43,399 nucleotides of DNA from Dehalococcoidia bacterium (GTDB lineage: Bacteria; Chloroflexota; Dehalococcoidia; SZUA-161; SpSt-899): assembly GCA_028711995.1 (NCBI GenBank), contig JAQTRE010000013.1:1-43399 (forward strand). The letters are read 5' to 3'. The notes beneath the pieces were generated by a model that saw only the letters and a program-made list of their open reading frames with translations, ran no database searches and was not told the DNA's origin. Position numbers and translations under genes: made by a program. Each line of letters opens with the position of its first letter. Positions within the stretch are counted from its first letter, which is position 1. This document shows, piece by piece, positions 26,966-36,500 of this stretch.

Positions 26966-27037
26966 GGATCTGAACAATATTGAGATATGGGATGAATCCT
27001 GCACGGCTGAGTGTTTGAATCCGCACCCCTTTTTTCG

Positions 27038-27078
27038 CACAGGGAACTGCCTCGATATGGAGGAGGCAGTTCCCTGTG
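27038..27078 (+). terminator. 16-bp hairpin after transporter 2
   Basis: Arms 27038-27053 and 27063-27078 pair perfectly around a 9-nt loop, 72 nt after the stop codon. No U tract follows, so termination is inferred from stem strength and position. Confidence 0.6.
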
Positions 27079-27197
27079 TGTGAGTAGAGCGTCACCGAAT
27101 ACGCTTTACAGACTGATGGTTGATGACTTTGCAGGTCCAAGCTCCATCGGGATTGGAGTGATACTGAAGAGCGCAAATAATTTCACAGGAATAAGAA

Positions 27198-28193
27198 ATG
27201 AGTGAGAAAACCGCAAAAAAGCCCCTGGATGAACTGGATCGGATGATCATTAGTGAACTGGAAGTCGATGCCAGAAGAAGTGCCAAGGAACTCGCGGCCA
27301 AGCTGGGCACCAGCCATACCACAGTACAGCGGCGATTACGATACCTCCTCGATGAAGGGATCATTTCATTCGTCACCATCGCTGATCACAAAACCCTGGG
27401 ATACCTGACCCTGGTATTGCTGGGGATAAATATCCGCCCGGGAAAAGTGGATGCGGTAGCCACCCGGATCGCCTCCCTGGATTACTCCAAAATGGTTTCC
27501 GCCACCCTGGGCCATTATGATTTGCTGGTATCGATGTCCATCGAAGGCCTTGAAGATCTGGGCGGATTTGTCTCCACAGACCTGGGTGCCATTAAAGAGA
27601 TCACCAATATCGATTCTATGATCATCCTCGAAATCTTCAAAAACGATTGGTCCTGTCTGGTGGCCAATGGCCATATCATCCAGCGCCATCCCGGCAAAAA
27701 CCATCTGGACGAGTTTGAGAAAGCCTTGATCGGGGAATTGGAATTGCATCCCCGGGAAACCATTTCCGAACTGGCCCAGAAGCTGAGAACAAACCGGTTA
27801 ACAGTGAGCAAGAGACTGCAAGCGCTCCTGGAAAAAGGGATTATTCGAATTGTCAGTGTGCCGGACCTTTCTGCTCTGGGCTACAAGATATGGATAACGG
27901 TAAAACTGAAAGTCGATCCTTCTCAGATTCATGAAGTTGCCCAAACCCTCTGCGGCTATCCGAATGTGACGCAGGTCATCATGCTCACGGGAATGTATGA
28001 ACTGGGCATCGCAGCGGTGTTCAAAGATCGGACTGAGGTGTATGACTTCATGGAGAACCAATTGGGCCAGATCCCGGGAGTGATCGGGCATGAGGCGTTG
28101 ATGAATCTGAAGAGCTACAAGCGCGCTTTTGGGCTGCCGCCCCTGCGCGGACAACATATTGTAAATAGCAAATCGTTGACCTGTCCGGTTTAG
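27198..28193 (+). CDS. tandem-fused Lrp/AsnC transcriptional regulator
   Basis: A 331-residue protein that is two Lrp/AsnC modules in a row, about twice the usual 150-160 residues. Module 1 has a helix-turn-helix (about 10-58) with Leu-Asp-Glu-Leu-Asp-Arg-Met-Ile at its start, then a RAM ligand-binding domain (about 65-145). Module 2 repeats this: helix-turn-helix about 172-222 and RAM domain about 228-305. Such proteins usually sense amino acids or other small molecules and form DNA-wrapping octamers; a fused dimer would fix pairing. It lies after the two transporters and may bind their shared ATCGT-N2-ACGAT sites. Its stop overlaps the convergent copA stop by 4 nt. Confidence 0.85.
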   Translation: MSEKTAKKPLDELDRMIISELEVDARRSAKELAAKLGTSHTTVQRRLRYLLDEGIISFVTIADHKTLGYLTLVLLGINIRPGKVDAVATRIASLDYSKMVSATLGHYDLLVSMSIEGLEDLGGFVSTDLGAIKEITNIDSMIILEIFKNDWSCLVANGHIIQRHPGKNHLDEFEKALIGELELHPRETISELAQKLRTNRLTVSKRLQALLEKGIIRIVSVPDLSALGYKIWITVKLKVDPSQIHEVAQTLCGYPNVTQVIMLTGMYELGIAAVFKDRTEVYDFMENQLGQIPGVIGHEALMNLKSYKRAFGLPPLRGQHIVNSKSLTCPV

Positions 28194-30655
28194 GAGAAGC
28201 GTCTCAGCCGAAGCGAATTGGTCACCACTGAAACCGAACTGGCGGCCATGGCTGCCGAGGCAAAGATCGGGCTGAGAAGAATGCCCCAGAAAGGATAGAG
28301 AATACCGGCGGCAATCGGGATGCCCACCGAGTTATAGAAGAACGCCCAGAAGAGGTTCTGTTTGATGGTTCGCATGGTCCGCTGGCTCAGATCGATGGCA
28401 GTGACCACGCCTCGCAGGTCGCCGGTGATCAGGGTGATATCGGAGGCTTCTATGGCCACATCGGTGCCGGTGCCGATAGCGATGCCGATATCCGCCTGAG
28501 CCAGGGCAGGGGCATCGTTGATCCCATCCCCGACCATCGCCACCACCTTGCCTTCTTCCTGGAGTCTTTTGATTTCCGCAGCCTTTTCACCCGGCATAAC
28601 TTCCGCCAGAACGCTCTCGATTCCCGCTCTGGCGGCAATCGCCTGAGCCGTGCGCAGGTTATCCCCGCTGAGCATGATCACTTCGAGCCCCAAATCGTGA
28701 AGCTTCCGAACTGCCTCCACCGAGTGATCTTTGAGCGTATCGGCCACGGCAATAATCCCGGCCAGACTCCCATCAGAGGCCAGCAGCATAGGCGTTTTGC
28801 CATCCATGGATAGCGACTCCACCTGTTGGGTAGCATTGCCGATATCGATTCCTTCCTCTTGCATCATTTGCGGATTGCCCAGCAGAACGGATTTTCCTTC
28901 CACGCGAGCCCGAACTCCTTTTCCAGCGATGGCTTCGAAGTCCTGTGGCTCTTTCAATTCCAATCCTTCCGATCGGGCCCGGGTCACCATCGCTGCGCCC
29001 AGCGGGTGCTCCGAATTGCGCTCCACCGAGGCTGCCAGGACCAGAATCTCTTTGTCGCTCAGCCCATTGACCGAAAGGATATCCGTCACCATCGGCTCGC
29101 CTTTGGTCAAAGTTCCGGTCTTGTCAAAGACGATGGTATCGATCCGGTGAGCGGTTTCCAGACTTTCTCCGCCCTTGATCAAAATGCCCAGCTCGGCTCC
29201 TTTTCCCGTCCCAACCATAATGGCCGTCGGCGTTGCCAGTCCCAACGCGCACGGACAGGCGATGATGAGCACGGCCACAAATGTCAGCAGAGCAAAGACG
29301 AATGTCTCTCCGCCGATCAGGAACCATATCAGAAACGTCAGAATGGCGATGGAAATGACTGTCGGAACGAAGACGCTGGCCACTTTATCGGCCAGCCGCT
29401 GGATGGGAGCCTTCGACCCCTGGGCCTCCTCGATCAGCCGGATGATCTGGGCCAGCGTGGTTTCCCGGCCTACCTTGGTGGCCTCGAATTTGAAGCTACC
29501 CATCTTGTTGATCGTAGCGCCGATGACCTCATCTCCCGCATTCTTTTCCACCGGAAGGCTCTCGCCGGTGATCATCGATTCATCGACCGCCGAACTGCCT
29601 TCCCGGATGACGCCATCGACCGGTATCTTTTCCCCCGGACGCACCAGTATCAGATCGCCTTTACGAACTTCTTCCACTGGTATGTCGATCTCCTGGCCAT
29701 CGCGAATCACTCGCGCCGTCTTCGGTTTGAGCCCCATCAGCTTCTTGATCGAATCCGAGGTCTGGCTTTTTGCCTTGGCCTCCAGCAGTCTGCCGAACAG
29801 GATCAGAGTGATGATCATCGCGGCAGTGTCATAGTAGACCATTGGGTTTTCACCCGGCGTCACGACAAGGCCGGGGAAGAAGGTCACGATGAAGCTATAG
29901 GAAAAGGCGGCCGATGTGCCTACCGCGATCAGGGTGTTCATATCGGATGTTTTGTGTTTCAGAGCCGACCAGAATCCGCGATAGAAGCGCAGGCCGCACC
30001 AGAACTGCACCGGAAGCGTCAGAACAAACAGAGAGTAGAACATGGTGCGCATCGAGATGTCCGCAAGCAGAGGAATGTGCTCATGCATACTCCCGATCAT
30101 TATAAGGGTGGCAAGGACAGCACTGACAATAAACCGAAGCTTCAATGCGCCATATTCGGCGTCGCGGGCTTCCTTCTCGGTATCGCGGGCTTGTTCCTCT
30201 GAAGGTAAATCCAGGGGAGTGTATCCGGCATCGGTGATCGCCCGCTTGAGGTCACCCACGGTGACCCGGGAGGGGATGAATTCCGCTGTAGCTCTCTCTG
30301 TGGCGAAATTGACATTGGCCGAAACCACGCCGTCGAGACTGCGAAGGGCGTTCTCCACCCTGCGCACGCAGGCAGCACAGGTCATTCCCTGCACCGGGAT
30401 GGTCACCTTTTCCAGCCGAGCCTCGTATCCCAGGTCTTTGATGGCATCGATCATCCGGTGGGGATCGGTCTTCTCTGGATCGTAGCTGACGGCCGCTTTT
30501 TCGTTGGCAAAGTTGACGGCCGCCTTCTTGACGCCTTCCAGCCTGGAGAGCCCCTTCTCGATGTTGAGGGCGCAGGTGGCACAGGTCATCCCCCGGATCG
30601 GGATTTCGATCCTCTTTTCGTTCGGCTTGTCTGCGATGCGTTCATCTTGATTCAT
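28190..30655 (-). CDS. copA: copper-translocating P1B-type ATPase
   Basis: An 821-residue CopA-type pump with two N-terminal metal-binding domains (Cys25-x2-Cys28 and Cys93-x2-Cys96), eight predicted membrane helices, the Cys467-Pro-Cys469 intramembrane site, the phosphorylated Asp511 in Asp-Lys-Thr-Gly-Thr, a Ser-Glu-His-Pro nucleotide motif and Gly-Asp-Gly-Ile-Asn-Asp-Ala-Pro. It exports Cu(I) from the cytoplasm using ATP. Length and order are normal. No CopZ chaperone or CsoR/CueR regulator is adjacent. It sits downstream of a flavodoxin-fold gene with a 65-nt gap and ends convergently with the Lrp-type gene. Confidence 0.95.
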   Translation of the reverse strand: MNQDERIADKPNEKRIEIPIRGMTCATCALNIEKGLSRLEGVKKAAVNFANEKAAVSYDPEKTDPHRMIDAIKDLGYEARLEKVTIPVQGMTCAACVRRVENALRSLDGVVSANVNFATERATAEFIPSRVTVGDLKRAITDAGYTPLDLPSEEQARDTEKEARDAEYGALKLRFIVSAVLATLIMIGSMHEHIPLLADISMRTMFYSLFVLTLPVQFWCGLRFYRGFWSALKHKTSDMNTLIAVGTSAAFSYSFIVTFFPGLVVTPGENPMVYYDTAAMIITLILFGRLLEAKAKSQTSDSIKKLMGLKPKTARVIRDGQEIDIPVEEVRKGDLILVRPGEKIPVDGVIREGSSAVDESMITGESLPVEKNAGDEVIGATINKMGSFKFEATKVGRETTLAQIIRLIEEAQGSKAPIQRLADKVASVFVPTVISIAILTFLIWFLIGGETFVFALLTFVAVLIIACPCALGLATPTAIMVGTGKGAELGILIKGGESLETAHRIDTIVFDKTGTLTKGEPMVTDILSVNGLSDKEILVLAASVERNSEHPLGAAMVTRARSEGLELKEPQDFEAIAGKGVRARVEGKSVLLGNPQMMQEEGIDIGNATQQVESLSMDGKTPMLLASDGSLAGIIAVADTLKDHSVEAVRKLHDLGLEVIMLSGDNLRTAQAIAARAGIESVLAEVMPGEKAAEIKRLQEEGKVVAMVGDGINDAPALAQADIGIAIGTGTDVAIEASDITLITGDLRGVVTAIDLSQRTMRTIKQNLFWAFFYNSVGIPIAAGILYPFWGILLSPIFASAAMAASSVSVVTNSLRLRRFS

Positions 30656-30696
30656 GGTTTGTCACCAAACGGATGGAAAGACGCTGTGGTAGCGTA

Positions 30697-30730
30697 AACA
30701 GGGTTAACACTAGGACCTGACTACCCTGTT
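30697..30730 (-). promoter_or_regulatory. 8-bp dyad between the flavodoxin-fold and copA genes
   Basis: AACAGGGT (30697-30704) and ACCCTGTT (30723-30730) form an inverted repeat with an 18-nt spacer that overlaps the end of the upstream gene. It could be an operator or an attenuator for copA. It does not match known CsoR, CueR or CopY sites. Confidence 0.35.
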
Positions 30731-31296
30731 ACCAGCTTCCTTCCGGCTTCAAAGGCATCTTTCAGTGCAGTGGGATGGTTCCTGATAGCGCCCTTTTCAT
30801 CTACGCGAGCAAAGGTCAGTTCTCCGGCCGATTTGATATCGAGCACAGCAAACCAGGCCTTGAGCGTGGGCATTGCTGATTGAAAGAGGGTGGAAAATCC
30901 AGTTCCTCCCGCGGAGACAAAGAGACCCCACCGTTCTCCCCCGGAGTTGAGGGCCACCGGTTGCTTCAAGACTTGCTTTAATGCCCACAATGCCTGGCAA
31001 CGGTCGATCATCGCTTTGGTCTGCGCGGTGAGCCCCATGAAAAACATAGGGGAGGCAATCACCAGCCGATCGCACTCACGCAGTTTGGGATACACCTTCT
31101 GCATGTCATCATCGATGATGCACTTTCCCTCTTTCAGACAGCCATCGCAATGAAGGCAAGGAGCAATCTTCAGTTCGCAGATCGATAAGGTTTCAACTTC
31201 CGCGTCGGCACTCTTGGCTCCGGCCAGCACCTGTTCCAGCAAGAGGTCGGTGTTTCCGCCCCGCCTGGGGCTTCCTGCTATTCCAAGAACTTTCAT
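30721..31296 (-). CDS. flavodoxin-fold NAD(P)H-dependent FMN reductase/iron-sulfur flavoprotein
   Basis: From ATG 31296, which follows AAGGGG, this gives 191 residues; the frame stays open to 31419 but that part is unlike the family. The FMN-phosphate loop is Gly-Ser-Pro-Arg-Arg-Gly-Gly-Asn-Thr near residues 8-16. A compact cysteine cluster, Cys-x2-Cys-Asp-Gly-Cys with a later Cys (about 46-60), is the mark of archaeal-type iron-sulfur flavoproteins that bind [4Fe-4S]. These proteins carry electrons or reduce oxygen species and quinones in anaerobes. Physiological partner unknown. It may be cotranscribed with copA. Confidence 0.8.
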   Translation of the reverse strand: MKVLGIAGSPRRGGNTDLLLEQVLAGAKSADAEVETLSICELKIAPCLHCDGCLKEGKCIIDDDMQKVYPKLRECDRLVIASPMFFMGLTAQTKAMIDRCQALWALKQVLKQPVALNSGGERWGLFVSAGGTGFSTLFQSAMPTLKAWFAVLDIKSAGELTFARVDEKGAIRNHPTALKDAFEAGRKLVTG

Positions 31297-31347
31297 CTTC
31301 AGATTACCCCTTATGATTAGGCTGAAATCGTCTGACTCAACCCCCTG

Positions 31348-31395
31348 TCCCCCACTCGTTGGGGGAATTAGAGTATTTTGGGGGACACCCCCAAA
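31348..31395. repeat. pair of G/C-run hairpins
   Basis: Arms TCCCCCA (31348-31354) with TGGGGGA (31360-31366), and TTTGGGGG (31377-31384) with CCCCCAAA (31388-31395). They resemble dispersed intergenic palindromes. They lie just upstream of the flavodoxin-fold gene on its strand. The rest of the 31297-31651 gap holds only the nitroreductase promoter region. Confidence 0.5.
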
Positions 31396-31590
31396 CCCCT
31401 GGCAGGAGGAATCCTGCATCTCTTTGTTGACAGGCTATTTATGGCATTCCCACTTTGAATCTAACCGCCGGGTCTGTTTTCATCTGTGACTGGGGTCATA
31501 GGTGGATTGTCATAACCAAGATTTGTTATCTGCTGGTATGGTTGAGGATAATGGGAGCGAAGCTGCTTGTCAATGACCACTCTCTTCCGA

Positions 31591-31619
31591 TTGACAAATC
31601 GGGCAGGCAATCGCAGAAT
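31591..31619 (+). promoter_or_regulatory. promoter candidate for the nitroreductase gene with overlapping dyad
   Basis: TTGACA (31591-31596) and CAGAAT (31614-31619) are separated by 17 nt, about 33 nt before the ATG. An inverted repeat, TTGTCAAT (31567-31574) and ATTGACAA (31590-31597), overlaps the -35 box and may be an operator. Confidence 0.5.
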
Positions 31620-31651
31620 GAATCAAGAGAGGTTATCCTCAGGAGGCCGCC

Positions 31652-32224
31652 ATGATCGATGATCTCATTAAGGGGAACCGCAGCTTTCGCCGGTTTGACC
31701 AGAGTTATACTGTAAGCCGCAAGACGCTGGAGGAGCTGGTTGATCTGGCTCGCCATTCAGCCTCAGCCCGAAATTTGCAGCCGTTGAAGTATTTTCTCTC
31801 CTGCGATCCTCAAACCAACGCCTTGATCTTCGATACCCTCACCTGGGCGGCGGCACTGAAGTGGGCAGGTCCGGCTGAGGGTGAAAGGCCATCGGCGTAT
31901 ATCGTCGTGCTCGGCGATACAAAGGTGGCTACCAACTTTGGTTGCGATCATGGCATCGCCAGCCAGAGCATCATGCTGGGGGCCAGAGAGCGGGGGTTGG
32001 GGGGATGCATGCTGGCCTCAGTGAATCGGCAAAAGCTCCGATCCGAGCTGAACATTCCAGAGCAACATGAAATCCTGCTGGTGCTGGCTCTCGGCAAGCC
32101 TGCCGAAACTGTGGTAATTGAATCCGCCAAGCCGGATGGAGACACAACTTATTGGCGTGACAGTCAGGACGTGCATCATGTGCCAAAGCGGACGCTGAAG
32201 GAAATCATTCTAAATTCTGCATAA
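31652..32224 (+). CDS. nitroreductase-family FMN-dependent oxidoreductase
   Basis: A 190-residue protein with the N-terminal Arg-Ser-Phe-Arg-Arg-Phe segment that contacts FMN phosphate (about residues 9-15), and Ala-Ser-Ala-Arg-Asn-Leu-Gln-Pro near 38-45, the isoalloxazine-side loop. A Gly-Leu-Gly-Gly-Cys-Met near 114-119 completes the FMN site. The Leu-Gln-Pro in place of Asn-Gln-Gln is seen in divergent subfamilies. The enzyme likely acts as a dimer that reduces quinones, nitro compounds or related acceptors with NAD(P)H. AGGAGG precedes ATG 31652. It is coupled to the UbiE-like gene, 17 nt downstream. Confidence 0.85.
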   Translation: MIDDLIKGNRSFRRFDQSYTVSRKTLEELVDLARHSASARNLQPLKYFLSCDPQTNALIFDTLTWAAALKWAGPAEGERPSAYIVVLGDTKVATNFGCDHGIASQSIMLGARERGLGGCMLASVNRQKLRSELNIPEQHEILLVLALGKPAETVVIESAKPDGDTTYWRDSQDVHHVPKRTLKEIILNSA

Positions 32225-32241
32225 CCCGCGATTGAATATCA

Positions 32242-32940
32242 ATGAGCGAAAGCATTCAAGACCTGTTTATTGACGTCCCCGCCAACTATGAGATCATCAA
32301 CCACCTCCTGACCTTCGGGCAGGACATCCGCTGGCGCAGAAGGGTAGCGAAGGCTGCCGCCTCAGGGGGTGGATCGGCATGGCTTGATGCCTGTGGCGGC
32401 ACCGGAGAGATGGTGGCCCGCCTTTCTGACCTTGCTCCGGAAAACACCCGGATAGTGGTGGCCGATTTCTCTCTCCCGATGATGAGCAAGGCATTAGAAA
32501 AGCCCGAGTCAAAGCGGATCGATTTCACCCTCGCAGATGTCAGCCATTTGCCTTTTCAGGATAATTCTTTTGATGTGCTGACCATCGCCTTTGCCACCCG
32601 GAATCTGAATACCAGCAGAGAGAATCTGCTCAGCTGTTTTGCCGAGTTCAACCGGGTTCTGAAGCCGGGAGGAAGGCTGGTTATGCTGGAGACAAGCCAG
32701 CCGAAATCAAACATCATCCGATGGTTTTTTCATCTTTATCTGAAGCTGGTCGTGAGGCCGGTGGGACGTCTCATCTCCGGCTCCGATGCCCCCTACGTCT
32801 ATCTCTCAGACAGCATGCGCCGATTCTATAGCGCCGAAGAGCTTGCGGAGAATATCCGGGAGGCTGGCTTCTCTGAAGTCAGTTTCAAGCGCTTCATGCT
32901 GGGCGCTGCTGCCATACACCAAGCGCGAAAAGGATACTGA
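32242..32940 (+). CDS. UbiE/MenG-like quinone methyltransferase
   Basis: A 232-residue class I methyltransferase. It starts with the Tyr-Glu-Ile-Ile-Asn-His-Leu-Leu-Thr-Phe-Gly-Gln-Asp segment typical of UbiE/MenG, then motif I Asp-Ala-Cys-Gly-Gly-Thr-Gly-Glu (about 50-57), Asp-Val-Ser-His-Leu-Pro-Phe for the substrate side and Leu-Lys-Pro-Gly-Gly. UbiE/MenG enzymes C-methylate demethylmenaquinone. The rest of a menaquinone pathway is not in the window, so a related polyprenyl or aromatic substrate is possible. It is the second gene of a two-gene unit with the nitroreductase and ends at a strong hairpin. Confidence 0.83.
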   Translation: MSESIQDLFIDVPANYEIINHLLTFGQDIRWRRRVAKAAASGGGSAWLDACGGTGEMVARLSDLAPENTRIVVADFSLPMMSKALEKPESKRIDFTLADVSHLPFQDNSFDVLTIAFATRNLNTSRENLLSCFAEFNRVLKPGGRLVMLETSQPKSNIIRWFFHLYLKLVVRPVGRLISGSDAPYVYLSDSMRRFYSAEELAENIREAGFSEVSFKRFMLGAAAIHQARKGY

Positions 32941-32962
32941 CTACTGTGAGACCGGGTTTGCC

Positions 32963-33030
32963 ATTCCGGCGCAGGCCGGAATCTAAGGCTGGAGGAGACT
33001 GCGAGTATGGACTCCGGTCTTCACCGGAGT
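32963..33030. repeat. paired-palindrome intergenic repeat (REP/MITE-like)
   Basis: ATTCCGGC (32963-32970) pairs with GCCGGAAT (32975-32982), and ACTCCGGT (33011-33018) pairs with ACCGGAGT (33023-33030). This paired-hairpin form resembles common dispersed intergenic elements of many bacteria. A single copy is visible here, so mobility is inferred. Confidence 0.55.
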
Positions 33031-33042
33031 GACGAAGAATTA

Positions 33043-33085
33043 AGCCCTTTCGGCCCCCCTTTTTAGAGGGGAGGCCGAAAGGGCT
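33043..33085. terminator. bidirectional terminator hairpin between convergent operons
   Basis: Arms 33043-33055 and 33073-33085 form 13 perfect base pairs, extended inside by C/G runs. It separates the UbiE-like gene from the convergent MvhD-type gene. Confidence 0.75.
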
Positions 33086-33106
33086 CCTTATGCTGCGCGG
33101 CAGTGA

Positions 33107-33559
33107 TTAAGCGTTAACCGGGGCTTTCTTGGCGTGCTCGATCTTCCCCTCCCTCAGAGGAGAAGGCCCCAGCTCTTTGATGCGGTTGACCATCTCTTCC
33201 ATGGTCTTGGCGAACTTCTGGCCCTCTCCGGCGCCGATCCACTCCAGCCTCAAGCGGTCGTCTTCCAGTCCCAGCCGGTGCAGCAGGGTTTTCAGCCTTG
33301 CTATCATCTTTTCCGCTCTGACGTTCCCGGAAGTATAGTGGCAATCCCCAATGTGGCATCCGGCGACCAAAACGCCGTCGGCGCCATCTTCCAAAGCCTT
33401 GAGCACATAGGTGAAATCCACCATTCCGCTGCACATCACCCGAATCACGCGCACGTTAGCCGGATAGCGCATGCGGCTGGTTCCGGCCACATCGGAAGCG
33501 CTGTAAGAGCACCAGTTGCAAGCAAACACAATTATCCGTGGTTCAAAACCTTCTTTCAC
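33107..33559 (-). CDS. mvhD: MvhD-type iron-sulfur electron-transfer protein
   Basis: A 150-residue protein matching the hydrogenase iron-sulfur subunit MvhD, whose usual length is about 140. Cysteines at 14, 17, 43, 68 and 73 are placed as in the family and would bind a [2Fe-2S] cluster. In methanogens MvhD passes electrons between a hydrogenase or formate dehydrogenase and HdrA. Here it sits 4 nt after the HdrA-like gene, starting at GTG 33559 with GGAGG upstream, so the pair is almost certainly one complex. No hydrogenase subunit is present in the window. Confidence 0.92.
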   Translation of the reverse strand: MKEGFEPRIIVFACNWCSYSASDVAGTSRMRYPANVRVIRVMCSGMVDFTYVLKALEDGADGVLVAGCHIGDCHYTSGNVRAEKMIARLKTLLHRLGLEDDRLRLEWIGAGEGQKFAKTMEEMVNRIKELGPSPLREGKIEHAKKAPVNA

Positions 33560-33563
33560 CAGT

Positions 33564-36500
33564 CTATACCTCCACTAAGGCATCAACCATGGCTCCGATC
33601 TCATCCCTGGTGAAATGCCTGGTAGTCATAGCTCCTGTAGGGCAGACAACAGCACAACTGCCGCATCCCTTACAGAGCGCTTCGTTGACAACGCACACCG
33701 GCATCTTTCTGCCGTCTTTCAGAACGATCTCCGGGGCGTGATATTCGCACACATCTTCACATCGTCCGCAGCCGATACAGATGGACTCGTCGGCATGCGA
33801 AACCACCGCCTCAAGTGTCACCGATCCCCGACTGATCATCGCCAGCGCCTCTCCGGCTCCGCCGAGTGCTTGGCCGACAGTATCGGTGATATCCTTTGGC
33901 CCTCCGGCGCAGCCTATCACAAAGACACCGGCTGTCGGGGTGGCTATCGGATCGAGCTTGAGATGCTTTTCCTGGAAGAAGCCATCCGGCCGGCGGGAAA
34001 TGTTGAACATCCTCACGATGTCCTCCGAATCCGAACGCGGCTCGAGCGCCTGGCAAAGGATGACCATATCCACCGGCGTTCTCATCACGCCTCCCAGAAG
34101 CGTGTTATCGCCGACAACGACCAGCTTCCCTTTCTCTTCATCTGTGATAGCCTCGTCCGTGACCTTGGCCACTTTGCCGCGGACAAACTTGACGCCCTCT
34201 TCGGAAAGGCGCTTGTAGAACTCTTCATAGCCCTCGCCAAAGCAGCGCATATCAATGTAAAACTCGTATACTTGTGCGTCCGTCTTGTGTCTCACCAGAT
34301 GAGCATCTTTGAGGCCATACATGCAGCAGACACGGGAGCAATACTCGTGATAGTTCTTGTCGCGGCTGCCGACGCAGTGTACGATAGCCACACTCTCCGG
34401 CGTGCTGCCGTCTTTCATCCGTATCTCACCACCGGTCGGCCCGCCTGCGCTGCACATTCTTTCGAACTCCAGCGCGGTGAGAACGTTCTCATACTGACCG
34501 TAGCCGTACTGTTTAATTGGAGCAGGATCAAAGGCATCGAATCCGGTAGAGAGGATGATAGAACCAACCTCCACCTCGATGGTCTCATCCGGCATGTCAT
34601 AGTCGATCGCCCCGGCCTGGCAGAGCTTGGCACACTCGCGGCAATCGCAACAGCCGCCGCAGGCAAGACACCGCTTGGCCTCTTCCTGGGCTTGTTCAAT
34701 GGAGTAACCCAGTTCCACTTCCCCGAAGCTCTTGATGCGCTCCGCCGAAGCCTGCTCCGGCATCTCAACGCGCTCATGCACGGGGAATTCTTTTTTGAGT
34801 TCCGCGATCTCTTTCTCATCCAGTTTCTGCGGGGCCTTTTTCTCTTCGACAGCCGGGGTTTCTCCCTTTAAGTAGGCATCGATAGATTTGGCTGCTTTCT
34901 GTCCGCCGGCTATTGCATCTACAACCATCGCCGGTCCGGTGACTACATCTCCGGCGGCGAAAACGCCCTCAATGTTAGTCGCCAGATTATCATTGGCTAC
35001 AACATTCCCCTTGGCTGTCTTCAATCCCAGAGCCTCAGCAAAGTTGACATGGGACGTCTGCCCAAGCGCAGTGATCACCGTGTCCACATCAATAGTAAAC
35101 TCCGATCCCTTAATGGGAACAGGCCGCGGCCTGCCGCTTGCATCGGGCTCGCCCAGCTTCATGCGAATGCATTCGATCTTGGCTGCCTTGCCCTGCTGAG
35201 CATCTATCTTGACGGGATTGGCCAGGAACATCAACTCGATCCCCTCGTCCTCTGCGCCCTTGACCTCTCCTGCATTAGCGGGCATCTCCACCCGGGTGCG
35301 CCGGTAGATCAGAGTCACTGAAGCCCCGAGTCTGCGCGCCACGCGAGCGGCGTCGATAGCAGTATTGCCTCCGCCGATCACGGCCACCTTGGCTCCCACC
35401 TTGACCTTCTTGCCCAGGTTTATCTCCCGCAGGAAATCTACGCCCGTAATAACGGCCTTGGAGTCTTCGCCCGGAACCCCCATCTTGACGCTGCCGTGGG
35501 CTCCGGTGGCAACCAGTATCGCCTTGTAATCGCGTTTCAGATCTTCGATCTTGACCTGCTCACCGACTTTAACGCCTGTTTTTATGTCAACTCCCAGCTT
35601 CTGAATGTAAGCGATATCCTTGGCCAGGATATCCTTGGGCAGACGATACTCCGGAATTCCCACGCGCAGCATTCCGCCCGCTTCAGGCAGGGCTTCAAAT
35701 ATCGTTGGTTCATATCCTAGTAATGCCAGATCGTTGGCGGCTGCCAGTCCTCCCGGCCCGCTGCCGATGATGGCCACCTTCTTGCCGTTCTTGGGAATCT
35801 GGGGGACTTCGATCTTATCGATATCCACCTGATCGCAGAGGAACCGCTTCAGTGAAGCGATAGCCAGCGGATCATCCACATATCCGCGCTTGCACGCAGT
35901 CTCGCAAGGATGATAGCAAACGCGACCGCAAATAGCCGGGAGAGGATTGGTTCTCCTCATTACCTGGTAGGCTTCCTGGAATTTCCCCACGGCGATCAGC
36001 GCCAGATAGCCCTGGACATCCATGTTAATCGGGCAAGTAAGCTTGCAGGGCGGAGTCTCTCTCTTATCGATAAGGAATTTGTTGGGAATGGCCTGCGCAA
36101 AAGGCCTGTAAATAGCCTTGCGTGTGTTCATCCCCTCATTAAAAGCGTTCGGAATATCCACGGGGCAACCCTTGGTGCAATCCCCGCAGGAGGTACATTT
36201 CTTCAGATCGACGTAACGAGCCTTTTTCTTGATCTTGGCCTTGAAATTCCCAACGTAGCCCGATACTTCTTCCACCTGGCTGCAGCTGAAGAGCTCGATG
36301 TTCGGGCTGGAACCCACATCGGTCATCCTTGGAGTCATGGTACACTCAGAGCAATCGAGGGTCGGGAAGGTGACATCCAACTGCGCCATGTGGCCGCCGA
36401 TGGAAGCCTCTTTCTCCACCAGATAAACTTTGTTCCCGGAGGCCGCGATCTTGAGCGCTGCCGTCATACCCGCAATGCCGCCACCTACCACAAGGGTATT

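Noticed and set aside
28826-30202. 458-codon plus-strand frame opposite copA
   Set aside because: copA carries every P1B-ATPase motif; the opposite frame has none of its own and no ribosome binding site.
31340-31395. Attachment site or insertion-sequence end
   Set aside because: The G/C-run hairpins lack a transposase, flanking direct repeats or matching second end in the window.
33615-34871. 418-codon plus-strand frame opposite the HdrA fusion
   Set aside because: It is antisense to well-conserved HdrA sequence, has no family pattern and reflects codon bias of the real gene. The same holds for the 350-codon frame at 35910-36962.
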